Below are positions 32,651 to 45,785 of a DNA stretch of 64,000 nucleotides, in pieces. Origin of the DNA: Pectinophora gossypiella (Eukaryota > Arthropoda > Insecta > Lepidoptera > Gelechiidae); the NCBI RefSeq assembly GCF_024362695.1, contig NC_065404.1:5992604-6056603 (forward strand), in the 5' to 3' direction. How positions within the stretch are numbered: the first letter of the stretch is position 1; each line of letters starts with the position of its first letter. Under the pieces are notes generated by a model that saw nothing but the letters and a program-made list of their open reading frames with translations, did no database searches and was not told where the DNA came from. Position numbers and translations under genes: made by a program.

Positions 32651-34074
32651 CCAATGTATTTATTTTACATAGAATAATTTAAAACATAATGTGTTCCAAT
32701 TCAAACACCTACTTATTTTCTCTGCCTACTTTTTATTTAGAATAGGTACCTATAATTATAATTAACGATAATAAACTATTTTAAATTGATTACCTCTTTT
32801 TGTTTGCTTCTTGCTAAGTGTTTACATTCCTACATAACTTATACTTACCCAAAGTCATCATCCCCCTAGCGCTATCCCGTTTTCACGGGGTCCGCTTACC
32901 TAACCTGTTTTTTTTTTACAGAAGCTATTGCCTATCTCACCTTTTAACTCGTGAAGGGAAAACCAGCCCAGTACAAGTTAGGCCACATACCTCCGAAAGG
33001 CTCGTTATGATGACGCTAACATCCTACGTAATGTAACTAATGCACACCTCCACCCACAGATCCCACCAAACCATGTAACATCAATATAACATAGCAAGCA
33101 TCACGCCTGTATTCCCAATTTGTTTTATTGATTATTGATACCTTATGGCTCTGCCCACCTCGATAGGTGGGGTGTTTCCATTAGGCACCCATTTAATACG
33201 CCCCCGTCCGGCACGCTCCCACATTGGTGAACCATATCTCTATTGGCGTGCGTCACCCAGGCGTGAATAGCCTCCGCGTACGTTACCAGTGGTTGAGCGT
33301 AGGTAGAGCTCACGATCCGGAGGTGCCGCGTTCTAATTCCGGTGGGGACTTATTAATATCACAAAAATCACTTTGAGTTTCCTAGATTGGTTAGGACATT
33401 GCAGGCTGATCACCCTATTAAATAATATTCACTTAAGTAGCTACGTACGATAAAACTTTTTTCTTAGTTCCTTGACACGATTAACTAGAGGGTCTTCATT
33501 TTTAATAGATGACAAATACCTAGGAAATAGTTAATGATCTTTAAATTGGTTTAATCACAGAACAAATACGGTGTAATAACTCGATTATCGGGACAGCCTT
33601 CAGCTTTATAAAGTTGGGGTTAGTACCTGGGGGGCTCAGAACAATAATTGTTCTGAGCTGGGGGGTAACTATGGTTAGTACCCCTGAAAAGATAAGCATG
33701 ACAATTAGTCACAGTCACTATTGTAAACATCAAGTAAACATGATAAGAATTAATTGAACGTGAACGCATCTAAACGCATTCAGCATTCACAATTTGACAT
33801 AAATTGACATTTCAGCCTATAATTCAATAAATTCAACCAATTTAAAATTACTTTGTCTGTGATAAATAGAAATGAGAAAAGTAGTATTCACGATTTGGTC
33901 TATTTACGAATAGCTTTAAGTTTCAAAACATCATAACGACAAACCTAAACCACCTAACTAAACCAGTCAATAAGAACCACGTACCTTATGGGACGTACCG
34001 TACCATGTATGGCTGTCAGTCATTGACTGACAATACAACAATAGTATATTTATCATTTAGTTAGATTACTTTAG
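32651..34074. other. Intergenic region with SINE fragments and a palindrome
   Basis: Downstream of the SMYD stop. 32865-33020 is an inverted body of the second SINE family (AGGGAAAACCAGCCCAGTAC). 33280-33415 is a plus-strand tRNA-SINE head (CCAGTGGTTGAGCG, GATCCGGAGG). At 33634-33658, GCTCAGAACAAT a ATTGTTCTGAGC is a 25-base palindrome flanked by GGTTAGTACC direct repeats. No gene. Confidence 0.6.
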
Positions 34075-34188
34075 ATGCTTATATTGCCTTTTATTTCTTT
34101 CCTTATCGTTATCGGAGTAAATACCGCTATCGTAGTGATCCCTCAGTGGCGAAAACGGCGAGCAGCGGATAGAACCAGTCTACCCAAG

Positions 34189-35115
34189 ATGTCTCTACGT
34201 CAAGCTTTACTCCTTTCTTCCTCAAATTGCCATGGCTATGGGCTTTTGGAGTTTGCTAAAGAGGAAATATGTTCATTTCTAAAAAAGTAAGTACCTACCT
34301 ACATTATATTTATAAGTTTTTGTTTTCATACTGTACAAAGGTTACTCTAATAATTATTCATGTTTACTTTTACTTACAGGCATAATGTTAAAGATTTGAT
34401 TTTTATACCATATGCTCAAAATGATTACAATACCTACACCGCCAAAATGAAAGCTGCTATCGACCCGTGGGGTATCAATGTTACTAGCCTCCATACCTAC
34501 CCTGATCCAGCAAATGCTATCAATTCGTCACACGCAATTTTTGTAGGGGGCGGAAACACCTTCCTACTTTTGACACGTTTGTATGAAAAGGGACTTGTGA
34601 GTCTCATAAGGAAGAGAGTACACGAAGGGCATTTATTGTATATAGGAAGTAGTGCTGGAACAAATGTTGCTACAAAGAGTATCCATACAACAAATGACAT
34701 GCCAATAATCTACCCTCCCTCTTTTGAGGCTATTGGGATTGTGCCGTTCAACATCAACCCACATTACATTGATGTGATTGAGAGTGCCACACACAAAGGT
34801 GAGACTAGAGAGCAGAGGATAAGAGAATATTTAGAGATGTCTCATGCAGCACCAGTCTTGGGTCTGAGAGAAGGAGCAATATTGAAAATAGATAAGGATT
34901 GTCTAATTCTGAAAGGGGTTGCTGGTGCTGTATTGTTCCAAAAGTAAGTGTAAATCTTGTCTAAAGTATTTTACAAGAATAATAAAAATAGGAAAGCATG
35001 TTTTGAATAAGTTATTTTCATTTTATTATTTTGTTACAGGAATGATAAGAAGACTGAATATGCTGCAGGTGAAGATGTTTCATTTCTGCTAAATAGTACT
35101 AAGGATATGAATTAA
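34189..35115 (+). CDS. Alpha-aspartyl dipeptidase (peptidase E, family S51)
   Basis: Exons 34189-34286, 34380-34943 and 35040-35115 join (each intron splits a Lys codon) to 245 residues, the family's usual size. The enzyme hydrolyses dipeptides with N-terminal aspartate, a cytosolic step in peptide breakdown. Motifs: start SLRQALLLSSSN, FVGGGNTFLLL, the nucleophile elbow YIGSSAGTNVA with the catalytic Ser, INPHYID with the catalytic His, and ETREQRI and LREGA(I)L downstream. The start is ambiguous: ATG 34189 gives the canonical cytosolic protein, while an in-frame ATG at 34075 adds 38 residues beginning with a hydrophobic anchor-like run followed by QWRKRR. The gene converges on Flacc with about 465 bases between the stop codons. 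Confidence 0.93.
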
Positions 35116-35580
35116 ACACAAAGGTGAAGTTGTGTTAAAACTGTACTGTTACATATTTTGATAATCATGTACCTATATTAAAAAGAAATGAGGATTATAT
35201 TTCTATAAAATTTATTTTAAATAATAAAATATTTATTGACATTGAGAAATGTTAATCTTTATATGTATAATGGTATAGAGTACACTTAACACAAAAGTTC
35301 ACTATAAATTACACTAAGGAATTGTTATTCCTTGAATGTTCCATCCCGAGAACTCAGTGAGTTCAGTTCAGTTTTAAATTATTAGTAAAGTTTTTCACAC
35401 CATATCTGGAATTTTAATCTTTCATAGCTTGTACCATGGCTCACTGCAATTTCACTTTATAAATTATAGCAATAACATACTCATATGATTCTGAAGTCAA
35501 TATTTAATCTAATTAGAAATTTGCAATATTGCACACAATGGTTTTCTGTTTTTTGTTCACTTGTCCAGGTTAGTGTTTTG
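35116..35580. other. Convergent 3' UTR interval
   Basis: AT-rich gap between the dipeptidase and Flacc stop codons. It has AATAAA-type signals, for example AATAATAAAATATTTATTG near 35221. No gene. Confidence 0.5.
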
Positions 35581-38500
35581 TCAGCCGGTAACAGACGCTT
35601 GCATTAACAAAGCACGAGCTGCCTGGAAGAGGGATGGCTGGGGCACGACCCGCGACTGCCCAGTGCGCTCCGCCACAGGCAGGTGGCACAGAAATCGCCG
35701 CAAGGCTAGGTCACGACGTGCACTGAGCCCTCGCGTTATCTCACAACCTGACCCAAAGAGCACAGCACGCTGCTTCTTCCTCTTTTGTATGGCCACCTGC
35801 AAAAAAAGTTATTTTATTTTATCTGTTACATGGTGTCCCTTACAGTGAACAGTACTTTTCAGTGTGAGAGGACTTACCTGTATAACAGCAACTGGATGTA
35901 AAGAGTTCACATCTGGGGTTGGTTTTGGTTCTATTTTCACCTCCTCTTCTTCCAGGTTGCCATTTTGTTCAGTTTTGATTTCAGGATTTTCAGAATCCTG
36001 ATTGTCTGCTTTATTATCAGGTATAGGTTCTTGGCTTTCGGCATTCTTTTGTAGAATGTCTTGAACAGTGTTCTTGCCAGCCATGTTTACTGAGAGACCG
36101 AGACGAGCGAGTACTCTCTCGGGCCGCCAGCGATCGCGTGCCCCACCAACAGGAGCGGTTTGTTCGCGACGACGCACGTCGGCTACCAGACTTGCCCAAT
36201 CTACGCCCAGAGCATCTCCCAAACCAGCTGAAATTAAAATAAAGATCATAATTCTGTCCAATACTGAATAATAGGGCTGCAATAATAAAGAATATTTGTA
36301 TTTCTACTCTAAATCTATGGTTTCTGTGTCTACTTACCTCGAGTTCGTTCTTCTTCCAATTCCCCATCAGATATCTCTTCAAAGTCTAGATTTGTGACAT
36401 CTTCTTCATCTTTAGGATCCTGAGATTCTTTTTCTTCTGCAGCACCACTAGTATCCTTTAAAGGAAAATGGTAGATGAATAAATATGGATCTTTCATATT
36501 TCATAATTACCTAAAGTAAAACTGTTATCTACCTGTGTAGATTCCTTCTCTGAGCATTCAGGCTTTGAAGTTCCTTCATCTGTAGGTGCAGCAGTTTGAC
36601 TGTCTTCGTCCAAATTTTGATCACCCATCTGAAAATGGGAATAATAATTATAGTTTGAACTCAAGTTGTGAATGTATTCTAAATTGACAAAAAAAATATT
36701 ACATCATCTCTGTTGAGAATATCATCAGGATCGTCACTGATTTCGCTTAGGTCATCAGGTATAGGTTTGTCGTCGACTTCTGCCTCTTGGCGAGGTGGGG
36801 CGGTGGCAGTTTGAGCGGGAGGTGGGGTTTCCTTTGCCGCAGGCGAGGCTTCGTTCCTTGGTCCACGCCTGTCATTGCGCATTCGCATCCCACGATAATC
36901 ATCTGAAAAATATAAATAAACTATCACTTGATTGTATACTCTCACATCCATAGGATTATTCTAGAGACCCTGCACTTGACCCCTGGGTTATACTAATCAA
37001 GCGACACATTTACCGGTGTTAGGCTTCAGTCGTGGCTGGTGACCACCCTCCAGACAAATCCTTGCCGCCAAACGACAAAAATCTTGTTCCAGCATGATGT
37101 TTGGAGAAGCTATTAGGAGAGAGGCATGTATGTTGTGTGCCGATTACAGTGTCCTGGTGTATTCACTACTGGATGGACTTCATATTACACTCCACTGTTT
37201 TCTCCCTGCCTATATTCACTCTTCATCAAAACTAGAGTTTACTAAGTAGGTGTGTACTAATACTAACTTAGGTTAGGCCATACCATCAAGTGAGATTATA
37301 TTCAAACACAAACCTATCTTTCTCTGCTTTTAATCCTATTATACCCTGGTGGGATCTAGGGCTCGAATAACAGATTTCCATCCCCTATTCAACCTATCTT
37401 TAATAAAAAAAAAGTTTAATACTCACCGTGCATTCGACCACGGTGCGGCCCCGGCGGGTGGCCGCGGTGATGCCAGCCTTCCATTTCCATGTCCTTATCA
37501 CCCCACTCGTTCATCTGTAAATATTATAACAATATTCTGTGGACTTATTCTTAATAAGAGAACACTTTCCACAAACTTCCGAATATTCACATACCAAAAT
37601 GAGGGTAAGGACAGCCAAGGAATATGTGGGAGAGGATAAAGCAGGTATTATTTCTGTTTCGATAGTCTATTGGTTCATTCCGGTATAGTGCTTGATAATA
37701 TAAACTCACCTAGAGCAGAAAAAGAGAGAGGAATTAGGGCAAAGGGAAGTGTCATACATAGGATATTATAAACACAGTATGTGAATTAAATGAAAATATT
37801 GTTACCTGTGGTTCACGCATGGGCCAATGTCTCTCCCGACCCCAGTCTCCGCCCGCACGATAGTCTTCATTGTCCCATTCTTTGTGTGGATGCATGTAGC
37901 CGCGTTCGCGATCCATGGAGCCTGACCGGCCTTCCCACGAACGATCGCGGTGCGGACGCCTATCATCATATCCTTGAATAAAACACGTACGTTAATGCCT
38001 ATATAAAACATAAGAAAACAATGAAAACTAAAACTTTTTCGCTTTATTGCTTACCCATATCAACACCTCTGTGATCACCCATATGATCACCAAACATTCT
38101 ATCGTCATCTTCAGGATAACCTCTGGGTGGCCCCCCCATATCATACCCAGAATCATAATGTCTGTCTCTACCTTGCATGCCATATCCAGGTGATCTGTCA
38201 TCATCTCTAGGACCATCATACCGATCGTCTACTCTATCATAGTGTTCCATATCATCATACTGACGATCCATGCCCATTTCATAATCTGCCTGATCTCTAT
38301 CCATACTGTCCATCCTATCTCTCTTACTGGATCTATCTCTTTCAAGTCTATCCTGTTTGCGCCCACCCCTTTCAGAATGAGTATCTTGTCTCTCCTTAGA
38401 AGTGCTCGAATTTTTATCTGCCTCAAGGGCTCTGTTTGAGATTGCTGCAAGAGCAGCTAACCTTTCCTCTGGCCTAGGAAGGAGTCTTTCCATAGGTTTG

Positions 38501-40357
38501 TTTGGTTTTTCCAAACCCTTATCAGCTCCCCCTCTGCCTCCTAAGCCTCTTTCACGCCCCCTTCTTTTGCCATCATCTCTTTTTGGCTCTTTGTTTCTTT
38601 CTCTTCCCCTGTCTTTTCTATCATGTCTATCCTTATCATCATGTTTCTCTTTCCTTCTTTCGGTTGATCTGTCTTTATGGTCACGGCCTCTATCTCTACT
38701 GGGAGAACTCTTTCTGTGCCTCTCAGAGCTACCATCCCTCCTAACTTGTTTTTTTGGAGAGACTGGCCTACTTCTTTCTGAGCTTTCTTTTCGTCTAGGG
38801 TCTTTAGAATGTGATCCATGTCTTCGAGGTGATCTAGATCTGCCTTTCTTAAGTGATCTGCTTCTTCCTCTAGTACGGTCCCTTTCTTTGTCTCGGTCTT
38901 TATCCCTATCTTTTTCCCTTTCCTTTCGATCTCTGTCTTTATCACGGTCTCTAGCAGAATGTGGAGAAATGCTCCGGTTCCTATCTCTTCTTTGTGGGGA
39001 TTTACTGTGCTTTGAAGTACCTTTTGCAAGGGTTTTTGTGGTTATTGGAGGTGTCCCACCTGACTTTTTACCAGGTGATAAGGATTTCTTCCCAATAACT
39101 GCTTTTGATAGTGCTTTCTTCTTATCAGCCTCATGCTTTTTCAAAAGCTTGTCATCTTTCTTTAAGTTAGATTTCTTCACATTACATTTGTCTCTTTTAA
39201 CAGACCCACTCTTTAGAAATTTCTTTTTAGATGGTGCATCACCATCAGATGAAGAACTAGAATTTCTTTTTAATTTTATCTTTTTGCCCTTACGTCTTGC
39301 ATCTCTGCAAAAATAATTAAAATGTATAAATTGAAATGTCTGCTATTAATATATAGATACCTGTTCACTACACAAAAAGCTTTTAAAATAAAGTCAACAC
39401 AAAGAAATTAAGGCCGTCATTATGATGTCTCAGTACAAAAACCCACCCTGGCCCTGGGCCTGTACAAAAACTAAACAAAGGAAATAAAATCTCCACATTC
39501 TAAGATACCTAACTACAATGGGATTGCCAACTACAGCCAATACCTAGTATAATCATTTCTATACTAATATTTTGAATAAGTATTCTATCAACCAATAACA
39601 TAGCATCACGCTTGTATCCCCAAAGGGGTAGGTAGAGGTGTATAATATATCCAACCACTCCTAATTAAATGATACAATGCAATTAAGAAATACATTCATT
39701 TTTAAAACAATAGTAAGCAAGCAGAGAAAGTGCCAGCTCAGCGCATTCCTCTAGATTCAAGAGTTGAATCATTTCAACAACCTGGATTTATATGAACTCT
39801 TACCTTCCAGAAGACGAAGATGACGTACTGCCATCTGAGGACGAAGAGGATACGCTAGAAGAACTAGAACTCCTCGAAGACGAGGAGCTCGATACCGTTT
39901 TCTTTTTATCTTTCCTCATGTCTTTACCAGAATCCATTTTCAGCTGCAACTCTAATTCACGCTGCAACTGCAGCCTCCTTTTTTCAAGCACATCCGTATC
40001 CGCATACTCCAGGTCATTTTGATCCCAGTTATCAATTTCACCGTCTGGACTACGCCTCACTACCACAGTCGAATGCAGTCTATTCTTACCGTCGTCTTTA
40101 ATCACACGTTTTTGATCACTATCCTTGTTTGCAGCCCGTTGCTTAGATGGACTAATCAACGTGTGTGTAGTAGCGAATTTACAATTTTTACCGTAAGCGC
40201 AACTACCGTGCTGTGCCCACTGTCTACAATGTTCAGTTGTTTTTTTAGCACTAGCTGCTTTCTTGGTACCGAGGCGCTCAAATACACTAGGTCTGTTGGC
40301 TAGATCTTTTGATTTCGGTAATTCGACAGTAATTTTTCTTTTTCCTTGTTTTGACAT
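35581..40357 (-). CDS. flacc: Flacc/ZC3H13, subunit of the m6A mRNA methyltransferase complex
   Basis: Nine minus-strand exons make 1012 residues: 39804-40357 (ATG), 38055-39304, 37806-37972, 37427-37514, 36703-36902, 36533-36628, 36338-36455, 35878-36227 and 35581-35796 (TGA). All phases agree. The N-terminus has KRKITVELP and NRPSVFERLG, as in ZC3H13, then a zinc-finger-like CRQWAQHGSCAYGKNC, a Ser run, and a long Arg/Asp/Ser/Lys-rich low-complexity middle. The conserved C-terminal part has FEEISDGELEEE, VDWASLVADVR, RAVLFGSGCEI and SARRDLALRRFL, matching the ZC3H13 end. In flies and mammals this nuclear protein ties Fl(2)d/WTAP, Virilizer and the adaptor proteins together for mRNA m6A deposition and splicing control. 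One donor (GAT|GTAATA at 36702) is weak. The antisense frame over the Arg/Ser region is a composition artefact. Confidence 0.93.
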
Positions 40358-42423
40358 TATAAAAGAGAAACATTGGTCTCACTTTTTAATTAAATACGAC
40401 TGAAAAACACATTTCAACCGGCGTTACGGCATATAAATCGGCCGCCATTTTCGAATGAATGAATGTATTTATTTTTAAGGCACTACCTATTGTACCAAAC
40501 CGAGCCGTACTAAACGAACGAATGAATAAAACAAAAATTATAACAACAGCAGGGTTACTAACTTATAGAAAATTCCGCAAAGTGCGGGAGAATCTCAATA
40601 TAATTGGGGATTGGCAATATGCGGGGACTTTGATATCTCACATTATGGACGTTTATGCAGTAATCGTGCATTGATGTAAAATGTTATAGTAAATCGTCAG
40701 TCAAAAGACGACTACTTTTCATAAATTTGATTGACTTGTAAATTTGTATAAAAATATTTTTTAACTGATGGAAATTATTTGCTTATTAATTATCTGTGGT
40801 CTGATGATTAGAATCTTATACACACGATCTGGAGGTCCGGGTTCGATTCCTAATGGAGATATTGCAGAAATCATTTCGTGATATTGACCTTTTTTGTGTA
40901 GAGATTGCAAATCACCTGATTTTCCGAAAGTAAGATGATCCGTGCTTCGAAAGGCACGTTAAGCCGTTGGTTCCGGGCTAGTAGTCTAAAAAAAATTGTT
41001 TCTTTTCTTTAAATAATTTTGAGGGACTTTCTAGACTAAGTTCCTCAAAAACAAAATAAATGTTGCTGTAAAATTTTCCTTCGTAAAAGATTAACTTTTC
41101 ATTTCATGGATAACAGACATAATGCATCTCTTATCTTTGTTTTTGGGTATAAATGGACCCTTTTTATTACACCGAGGCACAATTACATCTTTCGTACATT
41201 ATTATTTTAATCAAAATAGAGAGAAGCAATATAGGTAGCAACATAATTCTATACATAATATACTAATACTAAATTGCTGTGCCCTTGCAGGGTATCACTT
41301 GTACTTTATTAATTATGTAACACCTTTTATAATAACCTGTGGCTTTGCAATAAATAAATAAATAACTGAGCACTCAGTTTGTTAAATACGTAATACAAAT
41401 CAATAGTACAACTTCTGGCTGACTTGTTAAAATGAACTTCCTTAAGAATCAATTTTGAGTCCGTTTCTTTTTTTAGTGTATGTTAATGATTTACTTTATA
41501 TCATGCAGAACCAAGCAAACATAGTGCTGACACTTCTCTCATATTTAAAATTTACAGAAAGCTTATAAGGAACTGGACGAAGCCAACAACGCCCTGACGC
41601 AAGTTCTCAGTTAATATTATACAGTAAATAACCTAGTTCTGGATGCTAAGACCACGAATCGAATTAAATTTGTTTTACCTTATGTAAAAAACAACATTAA
41701 AATTAACGATGAAAACCTATATTTTGTTAAACACACTGTTTATACTATAGATTCAAAAGTTAAGTTCAGAAGCATATGCCGTCAAAAAGATTCGACAAAA
41801 ACAACACAAAATAGTCATGAATTTTGCGATGGAAAATTCCATTTGACTTTAACTCAGAATTGTGGTCTGAATCATCCTCTCAGTATTCGGTAGGATGTCA
41901 CCAACACCATGTAAATGCTTTACATTGTATTTTTGAATAATTATGTACCCGAGTAATGAGAAAATAGGTAATTATCACGTTAAATCTTGACAGCGCCATC
42001 TATATTACTTTTGGGGAACATAGCTTGGAAAGTCTCATTGGGGAATTTCGTAATTGCAAATTCATAATACATTAAGTAATTGGGAATTTTGCCAAATTGT
42101 CATTGGCAACTCTGGCTGAATGACAAATTAAGTAATGTGATCAATTAATGCCAGGCTTAAAATGCGACTATGCCAGAGCCGTTAAACCCTTTCCAAAAAA
42201 AAAAAAGAAAGTCGACTCGAGACGGGAAAGTGGAGTTTGGGTTTCGTTTAATTTTAATTAAATTTCATAAATTCCTTAGATTCTGAGTCTTGGAATCAGT
42301 CATTTATAATTTAAATTAATCAGCCCTCATATTTTACGGGTTTTACCTGCGCCGATATCAGTCGATAAAGTTTCTATAGATGTGGTACGATCACTGTTGA
42401 CCAAGCACTAACGCCATACCAAG
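40358..42423. other. Divergent intergenic region, repeat-filled
   Basis: Lies between the starts of Flacc (-) and fand (+). The first 150 bases probably hold the Flacc promoter. 40795-40990 is a plus-strand tRNA-SINE (GAGGTCCGGGTTCGATTCC, GTTAAGCCGTTGGTTCC). 41025-41265 is an inverted MITE fragment also found at 55.85-56.27 kb (CTTTGTTTTTGGGTATAAAT), with a matching outer end near 42005-42060. 41465-41830 is a decayed non-LTR reverse-transcriptase fragment (VNDLLY; NNLVLDAKTTNRIKF). There is no intact gene. Confidence 0.6.
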
Positions 42424-45400
42424 ATGCCTATGCTCGATGGAAAGGAAGTTGAAATATTTTTTGTAAGTATATATTATCTTATGTAATCTCCTCAAACATG
42501 TATAAACACAAGACAAGAAATTATATACATCAGCTACTTTCAAAGATAACCTCACAAAACTTATTTTTCTTATTATTTTCTTTTTCCTCAAATACTTTAT
42601 ATTACGGTTTAGGTACGTAATTATTTGCTTAGACTTTAGAGCCCAGTTCTTTTTGTTTTACTGTTTTTTTGATTTCCCAACCGGCTGCGGCTGAAAATCA
42701 GCGTCATAGTCTTGCTACAGCTAGGCCGTGACATTTGCTGAGCTGAAACCGTTTCGGCATTATGTATAATTATTAGTGTTAAGTATGCCGAATAAATATT
42801 TTTTCTTTCTTTTCTTTCTTCTTTCAAAACTTTTATTAACATACTTTTCTACCTTCTAACAATAATATTACATTATACTAGGCTTGCAACTTATATTTAA
42901 AATTGCTGTTGAAATTTCTCAATACTATAAAATGTATTTATTTTCTTTCAGAGTGAAGAAGACTTACCATATGAAGAAGAGATATTGAGAAACCCCTTCT
43001 CTGTAAAACACTGGCTTCGTTATATAGAACATAAAAAAGGTGCTCCTAAACATGAAACTAATATGATCTACGAGAGAGCTCTAAAAGAGCTACCAGGGTC
43101 CTTCAAACTATGGTATAATTATTTAAAACTGAGAAGATCTCAAATCCGAGGACGCTGTATCACTGATCCTTGCTATGAAGATGTCAATAATTGTTTTGAA
43201 CGCTCACTAGTTTTCATGCACAAGATGCCAAGAATATGGATGGACTATTGTACATTCCTGACTGACCAATGCAAAATAACATCTACAAGAAAAGCTTTTG
43301 ATTGTGCATTAAGAGCTCTTCCTATAACACAACATCATAGAATCTGGCCCTTGTACTTGAGTTTCCTGAAGAAACACAACATTACTGAAACAGCTGTTAG
43401 AGTTTTTAGAAGATATCTGAAGTTGTGCCCTGAAGATACAGAAGAATACATTGACTACTTAATCTCCATCAACAAATTAGATGAAGCAGCTATTAAACTG
43501 GCTCACATAGTCAACAATGAAAACTTCCAATCCAAACATGGTAAATCAAACCACCAATTGTGGAATGAGCTGTGTGAATTGATATCTAAGAATCCTGAAC
43601 AAATACACTCCTTAAATGTAGATGCCATCATCCGGGGAGGTCTGAGGAGATATACTGACCAGCTGGGCCATTTGTGGAACTCCTTAGCAGATTATTATGT
43701 AAGAAGTGGTCTATTTGAAAGAGCAAGAGACATTTATGAAGAAGCTATACAGACTGTCACAACAGTTAGAGACTTCACACAAGTGTTTGATGCCTATGCT
43801 CAGTTTGAAGAACTTAGTTTGAGCAAGAAAATGGAAGAGATATCGAAGAAACCTAGTCCCTCTGAGGATGATGATATTGGTCTTGAACTTAGGCTTGCTA
43901 GATTTGAGTATTTAATGGAGAGAAGACTACTACTCCTAAATTCCGTGCTACTGCGACAAAATCCCCATAATGTTGCTGAGTGGCACAAAAGAGTTAAACT
44001 ATATGAAGGAAAACCACATGAAATAATTGACACTTATACAGAAGCTGTACAAACTGTAGACCCAAAACTGGCAGTTGGTAAACTGTATACATTATGGGTT
44101 GGTTTTGCACAATTTTATGAAAAAAATGATCAAATTGAAGATGCTAGACTTATTTTTGAAAAAGCAACACAGGTTAATTATGTTAAAGTTGATGATTTAG
44201 CATCAGTCTGGTGCGAATGGGCTGAAATGGAAATAAGACATGAAAATTATGAGGATGCTCTCAAATTGATGCAAAAAGCTACAGTGCTGCCAAGTAGGAA
44301 AGTTGCTTACCATGATGATACTGAAACTGTACAGATGCGTTTGTACAAATCATTGAAAGTTTGGTCTATGTATGCTGACTTGGAGGAAAGTTTTGGTACT
44401 TACAAGTCATGCAAAGCAGTTTACGATCATATCATTGACTTAAAAATTGCTACACCCCAAATAATAATCAACTATGGATACTTCCTTGAAGAACACAACT
44501 ATTTTGAAGAAGCTTTCAGAGCTTATGAAAAAGGTATTGCACTTTTCAAATGGCCTAATGTCTATGATATATGGAACACATACTTGACAAAATTCTTGAA
44601 AAGATATGGTGGAACTAAATTGGAGAGAGCAAGAGATCTGTTTGAACAGTGCCTAGAACACTGCCCACCACAGTTTGCTAAATCAATTTTCCTACTATAT
44701 GCAAAATTAGAAGAGGAACATGGTCTGGCAAGACATGCTATGTCTGTCTATGAGCGTGCTACTACTGCTGTACTACCAGAGGAGATGTTTGAAATGTTTA
44801 ATATTTACATAAAGAAAGCTGCTGAGATTTATGGAGTTCCAAAGACGCGCCAAATCTACGAAAAAGCTATTGAAACTTTACCTGAAGAAAAATCTAGAGA
44901 AATGTGCATTCGCTTTTCTGAAATGGAAACACGTCTTGGTGAAATTGACAGAGCTCGCGCCATTTATGCACATTGTAGTCAAATGTGTGATCCAAGAATT
45001 ACTTCAGAATTCTGGAACACCTGGAAAGAATTTGAGGTCAGGCACGGAAATGAAGACACTATGCGTGAAATGTTAAGAATAAAAAGAAGTGTCCAAGCAA
45101 CATACAATACTCAAGTAAACATGATGTCTGCTCAAATGTTGAGTTCTGCGGCCCAGGCTGCTGGTACTATTTCAGACTTAGCCCCAGGAATGAAGGATGG
45201 CATGAGAATGCTGGAGGCAAAAGCAGCAGAAATGGCTGTTCAAAATAAAGGAAATATTATGTTTGTACGAGGCGAAACTCAAGGTCTCAAAGAGGCAGAC
45301 AAAGTTGTCAACCCTGATGAAATTGATATTGATGAAGAATCTGAGAACAGTGATGAAGATGAAGAAGATGGCGAAGTTGCTCCAGTTCAGAAGAAAGCAA

Positions 45401-45450
45401 TCCCTGCTGCTGTATTTGGTGGCTTAGTTACTGACGATAAAGAAGAATAA
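42424..45450 (+). CDS. fand: Pre-mRNA splicing factor SYF1/XAB2 (fandango)
   Basis: Two exons, 42424-42462 (13 codons) and 42952-45450, join in phase 0 to 845 residues, the usual SYF1 length. The protein starts MPMLDGKEVEIFF then SEEDLPYEEEILRNPFSVK, the family's hallmark opening. It consists of HAT/TPR helical repeats throughout: RCITDPCYEDVNNCFERS, ALRALPITQHHRIWPLYL, SLNVDAIIRGGLRRYTDQLG, DLASVWCEWAEMEIRHENY, FKWPNVYDIWNTYLTKF. Near the end are RSVQATYNTQVN and ISDLAPGM, then an acidic stretch and PAAVFGGLV. SYF1 is a scaffold of the NineTeen/Prp19-associated complex in the spliceosome and also acts in transcription-coupled repair. AATAAA lies near 45487. It is convergent with FBXO42. Confidence 0.97.
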
Positions 45451-45785
45451 ATACACCAATTGTTAATGATATTCAATTTTTCGAGTAATAAATCATCTTT
45501 TAATTACAATTAATTAGTTACATTTCTGTACACAAGCCACTTATTTACAACAGAAATCACAGAATGTTCATTATATTTATTATTAATTATTGCCTACTTG
45601 AAAGCACAGCAAATAATAATAGCAAATTCCAATTTTAATTTATTTTCAATGTTTATTTTATAAAACATTTCCCAAAAATATAAGAATTGATGACTGGAAC
45701 AACATTTTATACTAATAGAGATTTGTAGGCCATTCACATTGGATACAAAAGTCAATACCACAAAGAGAAATAGTTGAATTTGACT
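45451..45785. other. Convergent 3' UTR interval
   Basis: 335 bases between the stop codons of fand and FBXO42. AT-rich, with polyadenylation-like AATAAA on the plus strand near 45487 and TTTATT words for the minus strand near 45640-45660. No gene. Confidence 0.55.

Noticed and set aside
38402..39316. 304-codon plus-strand open frame
   Set aside because: It is the antisense of the Arg/Ser/Asp-rich part of Flacc. The Leu/Ser-rich composition follows directly from that strand, and there is no domain.
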